DNA of 64,000 nucleotides from Paenibacillus sabuli (GTDB lineage Bacteria > Bacillota > Bacilli > Paenibacillales > Paenibacillaceae). A program made the position numbers and the translations under genes. Below, piece by piece: positions 25,918-34,012 of the stretch; position 1 is the stretch's first letter; the number at the start of each line of letters is the position of its first letter. Below the pieces are notes generated by a model. That model made no database searches and was not told the DNA's origin. It worked only from the letters and a program-made list of their open reading frames with translations. Location: the NCBI RefSeq assembly GCF_014705605.1, contig NZ_JACXIZ010000026.1, positions 93,136-157,135 of the forward strand. The letters run 5' to 3'.

Positions 25918-26811
25918 ATGGAGCGAATTCCGCCATATCTTCACCGCGCGGAGGGCGAGCTATGGCTCACCGAGGACGAGCGGGACAATTTGAAAATGAC
26001 GTATCGCATCAAGACTGTGCTGTTCGAGGAGCAGAGCGCCTTTCAGCATGTGATGGTGCTGGACTCGTATGATTTCGGCCCAATGCTCGTGCTGGACGGC
26101 GTCGTGCAGACGACGTCCAAGGACGGCTATATCTATAATGAAATGATCGCCCACGTGCCGCTCGCGCTGCATCCGGCGCCGCGCAAGGTGCTGATTATCG
26201 GCGGCGGCGACTGCGGCGTCGCCTGCGAGGCGGTCAAGTATGCGGAAATCACGCGTATCGACATGGTGGAGATCGACGAGACCGTCGTGCGGGCGAGCCG
26301 GCTGCACTTGCCCGAGGTGTCGGGCAGACTGTCGGATCCGCGGGTGCGCTACTGCTACGAGGACGGCGTGGCTTTCGCTGCGCGGGCCAAAGGCGAATAC
26401 GACGTCATCATCGTCGATTCGTCCGATCCGATCGGACCGGCGGAGCAGTTGTTCGAGCTGCCCTTCTATCACAGTCTCCACGAGGCGCTGCGCAAGGACG
26501 GCCTCATGGTGTGTCAGAGCCAATCGCCGATCTTCCACAGCGAGATCATGCTGAAGACGTATCGCCGCGTCGGCAGCCTGTTCCCGCACATCCGGCTCTA
26601 CACGGCCGTTGTGCCGACCTACCCGGGCGGTCTGTGGAGCTTCACACTGGGCGCGAAGCAGGAGCTGCCGGACCCGGATGAGATCCGTTTCGACAAGCAG
26701 GCCGGCTATGCCAACGAAGCCGTCCTGCGCCGCTGCTTCGCGCTGCCGGAGTTCTTGAGCGAGCTGCTGGAGGGCGCGGATCGGGAGGCGAGCCGGGACG
26801 GCGGACGTTGA
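25918..26811 (+). CDS. speE: Spermidine/polyamine synthase
   Basis: 297 residues. N-terminal beta domain then a Rossmann methyltransferase-like fold. Motifs: Y73-N-E-M (family Y-H-E-M), nucleotide loop GGGDCG at 95-100 (usual GGGDGG, here Cys at 99), acidic VEID near 118, and the catalytic/gate segment VDSSDPIGPAEQLF near 161. It transfers aminopropyl groups from decarboxylated AdoMet to putrescine or a longer amine. The extended N-terminus (about 30 residues before the first beta strand motif) is longer than in B. subtilis SpeE. GGGAGG precedes the ATG. No speD or agmatinase neighbour. Confidence 0.87.
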   Translation: MERIPPYLHRAEGELWLTEDERDNLKMTYRIKTVLFEEQSAFQHVMVLDSYDFGPMLVLDGVVQTTSKDGYIYNEMIAHVPLALHPAPRKVLIIGGGDCGVACEAVKYAEITRIDMVEIDETVVRASRLHLPEVSGRLSDPRVRYCYEDGVAFAARAKGEYDVIIVDSSDPIGPAEQLFELPFYHSLHEALRKDGLMVCQSQSPIFHSEIMLKTYRRVGSLFPHIRLYTAVVPTYPGGLWSFTLGAKQELPDPDEIRFDKQAGYANEAVLRRCFALPEFLSELLEGADREASRDGGR

Positions 26812-26873
26812 GTTTTCGATGAGATCGCCATGCTATACTGGGTTCAAGATTAGCGGCAAGGGGAAGTGGGGGC

Positions 26874-29800
26874 GTGCGGCATAACGATCGACTGCGGGAG
26901 ACGGTGGCAACCGGGTTGATTTTGTTGTTTTTTGCGGTGCTGGTAGCGGGGATTTTTTATCCTGCGACGGCTCGTCCGCAGACCCTGGCGGCGCAGCGCG
27001 GCGTGCTGGACTTGCGCGGCTGGGATTTTGCCCGGCAGGGATCGGTCCAGCTCAACGGCGAATGGACCTTCTATCAGGGGCAGATGCGCACAACGCTCGA
27101 AGAAGGCGGCGGCTCGGTTGCGGAGCAGCCGATCTATACGGAGGTGCCCGGCACATGGAACGGCGGCAGCGGAGCGGGGGATTTGCCAAGCAAGGGCAGC
27201 GGCACCTACCGCTTGCTGGTCCGACTGCCGGAGAGCGGACTCGAGCTGGGCCTGCAGGTGCCGAGCATTCGCATGGCTCATCGCCTGTACGTCAACGGAC
27301 GGCTTGAGGGCGGCAGCGGCGTGCCGGCGACCGGACCGGATGCCTTCGAGCCGGGCAATACCCCGTACGATGCCTACTTTTACGCGCGCGAGGACCAGCT
27401 CGAGGTCGTCGTGCAGGTGGCGAATTACAACTTCATGAATGGCGGCATCGTGGGCGGGTTGACGCTCGGACTGACCGAGCGGATAGCCGAGCAGACGAAT
27501 TGGCGGCTCGGCCTTGATATCGGATTGCTGCTGCTGCTGATTCTTTTCGGCATCTACCAGCTCGGGCTGTACGTGCTCGATCGCAACGACAAGGGGGATC
27601 TGTACAGCGGGCTGTTCATGCTGCTGCTCGCGCTCTATCACGCGCTCTATCATGAGAAGGTCGCGCAGCGCTTGTTGCCGGAGGCGCCATTCGAGCTGAT
27701 GTACAAGCTCATGGAGGCGAGCCAGTTCGGCAGCCAGATCGTCTATATGCTCTTCATCGCGGCGGTAGCGCCGGCAGTTATGCCGCGGCGGCTAGTGCAA
27801 CTGCTGCTGCTGCCGTTCTACGGGTATCTGGCGACGGTCCTGATCCTCCCCTATGGTATGCATACAGCCTTCAAATATCCGTTCGTCGCGTATCAGATGC
27901 TGCTATCGCTCGTCATGCTGGGTCGGATGGTGGAGCAGTTGGTGCGCGCCCCTCGTGCGAAGATAGACGAGACCGGGCGGCGGCGCGAGCAGCAGGAGCT
28001 GATCCTGCTGCTCGGGGCCGCGACCGCTCTGCTGGTCTATCTCGTGAATACGTCGATGTACTCGGAGAATCTGCTGCATTCCCAGCTCGGCACCCGGGTC
28101 GGGATCGTCGGCTTCGTCGCTTGTGCAGTGATCCTGCTGGCGCGGCGTCACTTCCACGCCTATGCCGAGGCCAGACGACTCTCCGCAGCGCTCATGCAGG
28201 CCAATGAGCTCAAGGACGAGCTGCTGCTGCGCACCTCGCACGAGCTCAAGACGCCGCTGCACGGCATGACCAATATGGCGTCCGCCATGCTGCAGGACGA
28301 GACCGGCGAGCTGTCTGCCCGGCAGCGCCAACGTCTGTGGCTGATCCAGGATACGTCGACGAAGCTGTCCATGCTGGTGCGCGACCTGATCGATCTGGCC
28401 CGGCTCAAGCACGACGATCTGCAGCTCCATTCGACTGCAGTCGATGCCGCCGTGGCGGCGGACATCGTGCTGGAGCTGCTGCGCTTCGAGCTCAGCGGCA
28501 AGCCGGTGCGCTTGCACAATGCGATTGCGCCGGGGACGCATGTGCAGGCCGACGAGAACCGGCTGCGTCAGATCCTGTACAACCTCGTGCACAATGCGAT
28601 CAAGCACACGCGCGAGGGCAGTGTCGTCCTGCGCGCCGCCGACCGGGACGGTCGGATCACCTTGTACGTGGCCGATACCGGCGAGGGGATCGCGCCGGGG
28701 CGCCGCGAGGCGGTGTTCGCGTATCTCGAGCGCGAGCACGGGCATCGGGCCGCCGACGGCTACCCGGGGATGGGCGTCGGGCTGTATATTAGCCGGATGC
28801 TCGCCCAGCGCATGCACGGGTCGCTCGCGGTAGAGTGGTCGGAGCCGGGCATCGGGACGCGCATGGCGCTCACGCTCCCCGGCGCGGCTGTGGCCGCGTC
28901 GCCCCCCAAGGTCGAGCTCTTCCGGCCAAGACGACAGGCGCGCGAGCACCCGTTGCCGCTTGAGCTGGTCGAAGGCGAAGAAGCGGCTACGATCCTGGTG
29001 GTCGATGACGAGCCGTCGAACCTCTACGTCCTGCTGGCGCTGCTCCATGCCCAGCCGTACAACGTCGTGACGGCCTTGTCCGTCCGAGAGGCCATGGCGA
29101 AGCTGAAGACTTCGGGGCGGATCGACCTGGTCATTGTCGATGTGATGATGCCGGACGGCTCGGGGCTGGACTTGTGCCGCAGCCTGCGGCAGCAGTATTC
29201 TCTGGTCGACCTGCCGATTCTGATCGCCACAGTGAAGGATGCGCCGGAGGACATTGCGCTCGGCTTCCGGGCCGGAGCCAACGACTACGTGACCAAGCCA
29301 TTTCAGGGAGAAGCGCTGCTGGCGCGCATCCACAATTTGTTGGAGCTGCAGGCGCATTTCCGGGATGCGGTGCGCCATGAGCTGGCCTTTCATCAGGCCC
29401 AGATCAAGCCGCATTTTTTGTACAATGCGCTAAGCAGCGTCATTTCGTTTTGCTACACCGACGGGGACAAGGCGGCCTATTTGCTGACGATGCTGAGCCA
29501 GTATTTGCGGTACTTGCTGGAGGTCGATCATACAGAGGCGGTCGCGACGTTGGAGCGGGAGCTCCTGCTGATCGAAGCCTATGTCGAGATCGAGCAGGCC
29601 CGCTTCGGAGACCGCATCGATTATTGGTCGGATATCGAATCCGGCCTGGAAGGGGCGCTCGTCCCGCCGTTATGCCTGCAGCCGTTCGTCGAGAATGCGA
29701 TTCGGCACGGCTTGTTCGACAAGGAAGGGGCCGGTACGGTATCGCTGGTCATTCGCAAGCGGGGGGCGGAGATGGAAGTGAAGATTGCCGACGACGGGGC

Positions 29801-29999
29801 GGGTATTCCGCCATCGCGCCTGCAGCGGATACTGGCCGGCGAGCGGGACGCGGGCAGCCTGGGGATCGCCAATATTCGCAAGCGTCTGGAGACGCTGCCC
29901 GGGTCTTCGCTGTCGATTCGATCCGAGCTCGGCAGGGGGACGACGGTGACCTTGATGATTCCGTTGGAGAAGGGCATGGGGGGGCTGAGGGTTGTATAG
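26874..29999 (+). CDS. Hybrid sensor kinase with two kinase modules and a REC domain
   Basis: 1041 residues. Order: membrane helix (about 10-32); extracellular 7TMR-DISMED2-type jelly roll (about 45-190); seven-helix 7TMR-DISM block (about 200-435); HisKA with phospho-site H456 in SHELKTPLHG; HATPase_c (about 565-685, DENRLRQILYNLVHNAIKHT, GMGVGLYISRML); receiver domain with D756 in VDVMMPDGSG; then a second kinase of LytS/YehU type with H847 in QIKPHFLYNALSS and a second ATPase (QPFVENAIRHG). It signals at the membrane through a phosphorelay to the regulator encoded next, whose start overlaps by 8 nt. GTG 26874 has AAGGGGAA upstream. The sensed ligand is probably a carbohydrate (inference from the ectodomain). 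Confidence 0.9.
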   Translation: MRHNDRLRETVATGLILLFFAVLVAGIFYPATARPQTLAAQRGVLDLRGWDFARQGSVQLNGEWTFYQGQMRTTLEEGGGSVAEQPIYTEVPGTWNGGSGAGDLPSKGSGTYRLLVRLPESGLELGLQVPSIRMAHRLYVNGRLEGGSGVPATGPDAFEPGNTPYDAYFYAREDQLEVVVQVANYNFMNGGIVGGLTLGLTERIAEQTNWRLGLDIGLLLLLILFGIYQLGLYVLDRNDKGDLYSGLFMLLLALYHALYHEKVAQRLLPEAPFELMYKLMEASQFGSQIVYMLFIAAVAPAVMPRRLVQLLLLPFYGYLATVLILPYGMHTAFKYPFVAYQMLLSLVMLGRMVEQLVRAPRAKIDETGRRREQQELILLLGAATALLVYLVNTSMYSENLLHSQLGTRVGIVGFVACAVILLARRHFHAYAEARRLSAALMQANELKDELLLRTSHELKTPLHGMTNMASAMLQDETGELSARQRQRLWLIQDTSTKLSMLVRDLIDLARLKHDDLQLHSTAVDAAVAADIVLELLRFELSGKPVRLHNAIAPGTHVQADENRLRQILYNLVHNAIKHTREGSVVLRAADRDGRITLYVADTGEGIAPGRREAVFAYLEREHGHRAADGYPGMGVGLYISRMLAQRMHGSLAVEWSEPGIGTRMALTLPGAAVAASPPKVELFRPRRQAREHPLPLELVEGEEAATILVVDDEPSNLYVLLALLHAQPYNVVTALSVREAMAKLKTSGRIDLVIVDVMMPDGSGLDLCRSLRQQYSLVDLPILIATVKDAPEDIALGFRAGANDYVTKPFQGEALLARIHNLLELQAHFRDAVRHELAFHQAQIKPHFLYNALSSVISFCYTDGDKAAYLLTMLSQYLRYLLEVDHTEAVATLERELLLIEAYVEIEQARFGDRIDYWSDIESGLEGALVPPLCLQPFVENAIRHGLFDKEGAGTVSLVIRKRGAEMEVKIADDGAGIPPSRLQRILAGERDAGSLGIANIRKRLETLPGSSLSIRSELGRGTTVTLMIPLEKGMGGLRVV

Positions 30000-31086
30000 A
30001 GCATGCATTGTCGAGGACGAGCAGCCGATCAACGATCTGATGAAGGTGCTGCTGGTCCGCAGCGGCGAATACGAGATTGTCGGAAGCTTCACGAGCCCGA
30101 TCGAGGCGCTGAGCGCCATGGCGCAGCTGAAGCCGGATGTTGTGTTCGTCGATGTGGAGATGCCGCGGATGAGCGGACTGGAGCTGGCTCGGCGTCTGCA
30201 GGGCGAATCGCACCATTCGGAGATCGTATTCACGACCGCCCACGCGCAATATGCGCTCGGGGCCTTCGATGTCGCTGCGCTCGATTATATTCTGAAGCCG
30301 GTGACGCCGCAGGAGATCCGCCGCGTCACGGAGCGTCTGGGGAAGCGACGCAGCCGTCCGAGCGAAGCGGCTGCGCCGGCGCAGCCGCGCATTCGCTGCT
30401 TCGGCCCGTTCGAGGTGCGCAGCTCCAAGGGGGCGCTGGTCCGCTTTCGCACGCGCAAGGTGGAGGAAATGTTCGCTTATCTGCTCTGTCATCCGAATCG
30501 GACGATTCGAAAATGGGTCCTGATTGAGCTGCTCTGGCCGGAAGCGGACGAAGAGAAAGGCTCGCAGAGCTTGTATAACACCATCTACTTGCTCAAAAAG
30601 ACGCTCAAAAGCAATGAGCTGGGGATGGAGCTGACGAAGCTCAACGACGGCTATGCGCTGGTGACCGGCGATGTGCGCTATGACGCGCTGGAATTGCAGC
30701 AAGGCGAGACGGGGCCGCTCGATGAGGAACAGGCGGAGCGGACCTGCGCGCTCTATCGGGGGCCTTTGTTCGAGGGCAAGCCATATCCGTGGAAGCTGGC
30801 GGCCGATCAGGCGTACAGCAACCGCTATGAAGAGCTGATGCAGGAGCAGATCGTCAGGCGCCTCGAGCGGGAGGATTGGAAGCGGGCGGCAGATCTGCTG
30901 GAAGCTTATCTGGCGCGGTTTCCGCTCGATGAGGAGCAGGCGGAGCGGCTCATCGACGTATATCTTGCCCAGGGCAGCCCGGACAAGGCCGCCGGGTACT
31001 ATGCGCGGTTTTGCAGGCTGTATCGCCAGGAGCTCGAGCTGGAGCCGCCCGAGACGATTCGCCGCAAGGCGGCGTCCTCGCTTTAG
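29992..31086 (+). CDS. Response regulator with OmpR-type DNA binding and BTAD domain
   Basis: 364 residues. Receiver domain (1-120; MYRACIVEDEQ, phospho-acceptor D54 in VVFVDVEMPRMSG, LDYILKPV), then a winged helix (about 130-220; FRTRKVEEMFAYLLCHPNRTIRKWVLIELLWP) and a bacterial transcriptional activation domain of TPR-like helices (about 225-360), the SARP-type layout. Start is TTG 29992, inside the end of the kinase gene, giving translational coupling and a residue sequence typical of receiver N-termini. Partner of the hybrid kinase. Target genes are not evident; the CDF exporter downstream has its own promoter. Confidence 0.88.
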   Translation: MYRACIVEDEQPINDLMKVLLVRSGEYEIVGSFTSPIEALSAMAQLKPDVVFVDVEMPRMSGLELARRLQGESHHSEIVFTTAHAQYALGAFDVAALDYILKPVTPQEIRRVTERLGKRRSRPSEAAAPAQPRIRCFGPFEVRSSKGALVRFRTRKVEEMFAYLLCHPNRTIRKWVLIELLWPEADEEKGSQSLYNTIYLLKKTLKSNELGMELTKLNDGYALVTGDVRYDALELQQGETGPLDEEQAERTCALYRGPLFEGKPYPWKLAADQAYSNRYEELMQEQIVRRLEREDWKRAADLLEAYLARFPLDEEQAERLIDVYLAQGSPDKAAGYYARFCRLYRQELELEPPETIRRKAASSL

Positions 31087-31100
31087 CCGGCCCCTTCGCC

Positions 31101-31165
31101 AATGATTCTCATTGACAGGATCCATACAATGTTCATTTGTCAGCGCAGCCCTTCTAGAATATAAT
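31101..31165 (+). promoter_or_regulatory. Promoter of the CDF exporter with metal-regulator-like box
   Basis: TTGTCA (31137-31142), 17-bp spacer, TATAAT (31160-31165), a strong sigma-A promoter. Upstream, AATGATTCTCATT (31101-31113) is a palindrome resembling Fur-family boxes, and TGACA/TGTCA words flank the -35. Which metal regulator binds is unknown. Confidence 0.65.
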
Positions 31166-31221
31166 AATTATAAAGAAGGAATGAATATAAATGGTGAACT
31201 TCATGAGAGGAGGCGGCAGCT

Positions 31222-32199
31222 GTGAGGAATCGGGAACGGACGCACGGACCGGCGGCTCGCGCCAAAGCGGCCGAGGATTATCATCATGTCACGCATCGCA
31301 AGGAGCAGCGGACGTCGAAGAAGACGCTGTGGATTACGCTGCTGCTGACGTTGTTTTTTACGATCGTGGAGGTGGTGGGCGGGCTGCTCTCCGGCTCGCT
31401 CGCGCTGTTGTCGGACTCGGCCCATATGATCTCGGACGTGGTGGCGCTGAGTCTGAGCATGGCGGCGATCTATATGGCCGCGCGCCGGCCGAACCGAAAG
31501 TATACGTACGGCTTTTTGCGCTTCGAAATTATCGCATCGTTCCTCAACGGGCTGGCGCTGGTCGCGATCGCGGTCGGCATCTTCGTCGAGGCCGTGCGGC
31601 GCATGCTGCACCCGCAGGCGGTCGAGCTGCCGCTGATGCTGGCCGTCGCAGCGGTCGGCCTCGTCGTCAATGTCGTGCTGACGGCGGTGCTGAGCCGCAG
31701 CATGCGGGAGGAGAACAATCTGAATGTCCGCAGCGCGCTGTGGCACTTCATCGGCGATCTGCTGAGCTCGATCGGCATCATCGTATCCGGGCTGCTGATG
31801 CTCTGGACCGGGTGGGCGCTGCTCGATCCGATCGTGAGCGTCCTCGTCGGCGGCATCATTGCCGTCGGTGGTATGCGCATCGTTCGCGAGTCGTATCTGG
31901 TGCTGATGGAATCGGTGCCGGAGGCGTTCGACCTGGAGCGCATCCGCGGCGACATCGCCGGAGTGCCGGGCGTGCGGGATGTGCACGAGCTGCATCTGTG
32001 GGCGGTCTCGACCGACCACTACTCGCTGACCGGGCACGTGCTGGTCGGCAATGAGGCGCAGCCGTTCCTGCTGCTGGAGGAAATTAACCAGATGCTGCGG
32101 GAACGCTACGGTATCGGCCATTCGACGATTCAGATGGAGCACCCGTCCATTCACGATCACGGGGCCTACGGCCGGCAATTTGCAAGCGCGTCGTCATGA
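31222..32199 (+). CDS. czcD: Cation diffusion facilitator, zinc/cobalt/cadmium exporter (CzcD type)
   Basis: 325 residues, six membrane helices from residue 36. Metal sites H68-x3-D72 in SDSAHMISD and H175-x3-D179 in HFIGD match the four-ligand transport site of Zn2+ CDF exporters. His-rich patches occur at the N-terminus (DYHHVTH) and C-terminus (HPSIHDH), and a cytoplasmic ferredoxin-like domain (about 220-305) mediates dimerisation. It pumps Zn2+, Co2+ or Cd2+ out using protons. GTG 31222 has AGGAGG at 8 nt. Single gene behind its own strong promoter with a Fur-like box. Confidence 0.9.
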   Translation: MRNRERTHGPAARAKAAEDYHHVTHRKEQRTSKKTLWITLLLTLFFTIVEVVGGLLSGSLALLSDSAHMISDVVALSLSMAAIYMAARRPNRKYTYGFLRFEIIASFLNGLALVAIAVGIFVEAVRRMLHPQAVELPLMLAVAAVGLVVNVVLTAVLSRSMREENNLNVRSALWHFIGDLLSSIGIIVSGLLMLWTGWALLDPIVSVLVGGIIAVGGMRIVRESYLVLMESVPEAFDLERIRGDIAGVPGVRDVHELHLWAVSTDHYSLTGHVLVGNEAQPFLLLEEINQMLRERYGIGHSTIQMEHPSIHDHGAYGRQFASASS

Positions 32200-32230
32200 C
32201 GCGCTTTTTTGTATGCGGAGCGCTTGGCCT

Positions 32231-32282
32231 GGCAGCGGTGCTGGGTAGCGTGTCGTGGCAGCGATGCTGGGTAGCGTGTCAT
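32231..32282. repeat. 26-bp tandem duplication
   Basis: GGCAGCGGTGCTGGGTAGCG and GGCAGCGATGCTGGGTAGCG start two adjacent 26-bp copies (32231-32256, 32257-32282). Degenerate GT-rich echoes continue to about 32410. Intergenic; no gene in 32200-32804. Confidence 0.6.
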
Positions 32283-32510
32283 GGTGTCATGGTAGTGTGT
32301 CTGGTGGCGGAGTCTGGGAGCGGCACTTGGTAGCGGCATTGCAATGGTACTGCAGTGGCATTGTAGTGGTGCTGCAATTGGTGCTGTGGCGCTGCGGTGG
32401 TGCTCGGTAGTACTGGCGAGATCATATTGCGGATGCACGCCGCAAGTGACCGCCGGAGGCAGGATTCATGCGGACTGCTCTTGTTCGTGCCACGAAGCGA
32501 ACGCAAGCGG

Positions 32511-32648
32511 CTCTAACGGACAAGGGAGACGCTTAGCGGGGATTATGAGCCGTGCAGGTGGCGGAAATGACTGCTAAGCGTCGCTGGTGTCCATTAGAAT
32601 CGCGTAGCGTTCAAATGATGCGTTAAGCGTCGCTGGTGTCCGGTAGAG
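32511..32648. repeat. Palindromic intergenic repeat cluster 2 (A-B-B)
   Basis: A unit 32511-32539 (CTCTAACGGACAAGG, GACGCTTAGCGG) facing two inverted units at 32571-32598 and 32620-32648 (each with TAAGCGTCGCTGGTGTCC). Same family as 25457-25644, lacking one A unit. The linker GGTGGCGGAAATGACTG is shared with the other clusters. Confidence 0.85.
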
Positions 32649-32804
32649 CTGTCACCCCGCGCCAGCTCGTCCGGCCCCGCTCCCGTAGGTGGCTGAGACG
32701 GAATGTGGTACAATATACGAACGATTGAATACTCGGATTGGCAGGCGTGCCGGAGGCTGCGGAGCTTCGCGGACTCCGGTGCGCCACAAGCAGGAGGGAT
32801 ACAC

Positions 32805-33152
32805 ATGAGAACCATCGAACCCACTGAGGTGCAGCGCCGCATCGACCGCCTGCAGGGGCAGGAGCTCTATATTCACCTGGAGCAGACGACTGGTGCCTAT
32901 GCGGCGCATCTGGACAGCACGAAGCATCCGGCGGCGACCTTTATCTCCAACGCTCGCATTCGTTATGCGCGCGGCTCGATCTCGGGCGGCGGGCCGTACC
33001 GGGTCGGGCTGAAGATGGCGCAGGGCTGGGTGTATTCGGAGGGCTTGACCCATTACGAAGAAGACGAGCAGCAGCGGCTGATCCTGGCCGGGCACGACCA
33101 GCAGGGCAAGCTCGTCGTGGCGCTGCAGCTCAGCCCGGAGCCGTTCGCATGA
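32805..33152 (+). CDS. yojF: YojF family protein (DUF1806)
   Basis: 115-residue protein matching Bacillus YojF in length and context, with the segment ARIRYARGSISGGGPYRVGLKMAQGWVYSEGLTHYE. Function is not established; it is regularly encoded just before BshB2 (YojG), and here the stop codon overlaps the bshB2 start (ATGA). A role in bacillithiol synthesis is inferred. ATG 32805 is behind GGAGGG; longer in-frame forms lack a ribosome site. Confidence 0.8.
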   Translation: MRTIEPTEVQRRIDRLQGQELYIHLEQTTGAYAAHLDSTKHPAATFISNARIRYARGSISGGGPYRVGLKMAQGWVYSEGLTHYEEDEQQRLILAGHDQQGKLVVALQLSPEPFA

Positions 33153-33844
33153 CAGAGGAGAGGACTGCGCAGATGACAGACAAGCGAGAGCGGCACGTAT
33201 TGGTCGTACTGCCCCATCCCGACGACGAGGCGTTCGGTGTGGCGGGCACGGTGGCCGGACATGCGCGGCGCGGCACGCCGGTCACGTATGCCTGCCTGAC
33301 ACTCGGCCAGATGGGCCGCAACATGGGCATCCCGCCCTTCGCGAGCCGCGTGACGCTGCCGGACATTCGGCGCCGCGAGCTGGAGGCGTCATGCCGTGCG
33401 CTCGGTATTGCAGATCTGCGGATGCCGGGCTTCCATGACAAGATGCTGGAATTCGAAGATCCGGCGCTGCTGGACGGGGCGATCGGAGGCTTGCTGCGCG
33501 AGCTGCAGCCTTCGCTCGTGCTGACCTTCTACCCGGGACATGCCGTGCATCCGGACCACGACGCATGCGGGGCCGCCGTCGTGCGGGCGGTCGCGGCGCT
33601 ACCGGAGCGGGAGCGCCCGGTCGTGCACGCCGTCGCGATCGCCCGCGACCACGAGCGGGATATCGGTCCTCCGGACGTGATCGTGGATGTACGGGATACG
33701 CTGGGCCCTAAGCTGGCGGCGATCCGCGCACACCGCTCGCAGTTCCAGGCGGCCGAGCTGATGGGCACGGGGAGTTACACGGAGGAGGAATTGCAGGCGC
33801 GCTTCGGCACGGAGCGCTACTGGACGTACCGCTTCGGGCCGTGA
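33149..33844 (+). CDS. bshB2: Bacillithiol biosynthesis deacetylase BshB2
   Basis: 231 residues, PIG-L/LmbE deacetylase fold. The zinc motif HPDDE is at the N-terminus (VVLPHPDDEAFGVAG) and the second motif is HPDHDACG near residue 131. It removes the acetyl group from N-acetylglucosaminyl malate, the step before cysteine addition by BshC; BshA and BshC are not in the window. Overlaps yojF by 4 nt, so the two are translationally coupled. An internal ATG at 33173 is a less likely start. Confidence 0.88.
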   Translation: MTEERTAQMTDKRERHVLVVLPHPDDEAFGVAGTVAGHARRGTPVTYACLTLGQMGRNMGIPPFASRVTLPDIRRRELEASCRALGIADLRMPGFHDKMLEFEDPALLDGAIGGLLRELQPSLVLTFYPGHAVHPDHDACGAAVVRAVAALPERERPVVHAVAIARDHERDIGPPDVIVDVRDTLGPKLAAIRAHRSQFQAAELMGTGSYTEEELQARFGTERYWTYRFGP

Positions 33845-34012
33845 GTGGGTCAAGCGGTGCGACAAGAGCCAGGCGGCGTCACTGGCCAAGCGCTGAGCAA
33901 GCCGAGCCGCGCAGCAAAAGCCGAGCCGTGCAGCAAGAGCATACAGTACCGCAAGCCAAGCGCTTCTGGGGAAAAGGCGCACATTCGACTACTATCATAC
34001 TGAGGTGTACTC

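Noticed and set aside
31191..32054. Alternative frame starting at ATG 31191
   Set aside because: It is a shifted shadow of the CDF exporter; the GTG frame at 31222 has the metal motifs and the AGGAGG site.
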